DNA from: Candidatus Binatus sp.
Lineage (GTDB): Bacteria > Desulfobacterota > Binatia > Binatales > Binataceae
NCBI RefSeq assembly: GCF_030646925.1
Contig: NZ_JAUSKL010000112.1
Location: forward strand, 1-33,415
DNA length: 33,415 nt
Direction: 5' to 3'
Part shown: piece after piece, positions 33,212 through 33,415 of the stretch
Numbering within the stretch: the first letter of the stretch is position 1
Layout of the letters: each line of letters opens with the position of its first letter
Program-made: the position numbers and the translations under genes
The notes under the pieces: model-generated
Told to the model about the DNA's origin: nothing
The model's input: the letters and a program-made list of their open reading frames with translations, nothing else
Database searches by the model: none

Positions 33212-33222
33212 TGGTTCAACCA
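33212..33222. promoter_or_regulatory. Dyad TGGTTCAACCA between divergent genes; candidate FadR-type operator
   Basis: This is a perfect 5-1-5 dyad matching TNGTN3ACNA, the consensus of FCD-type GntR regulators. It lies in the middle of the 181-base region between amidohydrolase copy 3 and the divergent SDR gene, so one bound regulator could govern both. The GntR gene of the cluster is the natural candidate. Confidence 0.45.
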
Positions 33223-33308
33223 TTGCCTTTTAGCCGCTCACGATCGACTATGTCAAGCGCGACGGCGCGGCCCACCCGCTCCCCGCGCAACTCAGGAGGC
33301 AAGCAATC

Positions 33309-33415
33309 ATGGACCGGCTCAAAGGTAAGGTAGCGATCATCTCAGGCGGCGCGCGCGGACAAGGCGCCGCCGAAGCCAAAATGTTCACCGACGAAGGCGC
33401 CAAAGTCGTCATCGG
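33309..33415 (+). CDS. SDR family oxidoreductase (5' part, cut by window edge)
   Basis: The first 35 codons read MDRLKGKVAIISGGARGQGA, then AEAKMFTDEGAKVVIG. The cofactor-binding glycine motif SGGARGQG at residues 12-19 is the SDR TGxxxGxG form with Ser in the first position. AGGAGG stands nine bases before the ATG. It diverges from the catabolic cluster and probably encodes an NAD(P)-dependent alcohol or hydroxyacyl dehydrogenase acting in the same pathway. Confidence 0.85.
   Translation, partial: MDRLKGKVAIISGGARGQGAAEAKMFTDEGAKVVI

Overview
The window is about 33 kb of GC-rich chromosomal DNA from an uncultured-type soil or sediment bacterium. The gene content recalls Candidatus Binatota (Desulfobacterota_B) and neighbouring deltaproteobacteria-like lineages: several PF04909-type amidohydrolases, luciferase-like flavin oxidoreductases, a wax-ester-synthase-like acyltransferase, acyl-CoA and crotonase-type enzymes, many small hydrophobic proteins, and good Shine-Dalgarno sites before most genes. 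The lineage is an inference from gene content; no rRNA or single-copy marker was available to confirm it.

Layout. 1-929 holds the tail of an unknown gene and larE (sulfur insertion for the nickel-pincer cofactor). 969-2630 is a visibly AT-richer, minus-strand, three-gene overlapping operon (unknown protein, XRE-type HTH protein, unknown protein) with a perfect dyad at its head. 2898-6217 holds a broken small gene, a GNAT acetyltransferase, a WS/DGAT acyltransferase and tag (3-methyladenine glycosylase). 6299-7401 is a second compact accessory operon: a small protein resembling the nuclease tips of polymorphic toxins, a zinc-ribbon protein and a DUF6941-like protein. 7402-8237 is a decayed, repeat-rich stretch with a truncated monooxygenase-like gene. 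8238-11204 carries an acyl-CoA synthetase flanked by two copies of a hairpin repeat, an FmdB-like protein and a metallo-beta-lactamase-fold hydrolase.

11205-12900 contains tandem paralogous lipoprotein genes, each behind a promoter whose -35 box is overlapped by a GAAC-N4-GTTC dyad. 13071-18671 holds a crotonase-fold protein lacking both usual catalytic glutamates, an M20 deacetylase (ArgE-like), a TetR regulator and divergent polyphosphate kinase. 18830-21776 is a series of small membrane or secreted proteins, including a DUF502 gene interrupted by two in-frame TAA codons. 21915-23265 holds an SDR enzyme divergent from a CinA-type deamidase.

23279-33127 is one long minus-strand catabolic cluster: DsbA/HCCA-isomerase-like protein, dienelactone hydrolase, three amidohydrolases, an aldo/keto reductase, a FadR-type GntR regulator and two flavin-dependent oxidoreductases, ending against a divergent SDR gene cut by the window edge. 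The enzyme mix suggests oxidative ring or side-chain attack followed by hydrolytic and reductive steps on an unknown organic substrate, probably under the GntR regulator. Candidate FadR-type dyads lie at 33212-33222 and 27598-27608.

The most original signals are the two small accessory operons, the operator pair in the lipoprotein promoters, the covarying hairpin repeat and the catabolic cluster with its putative operators.
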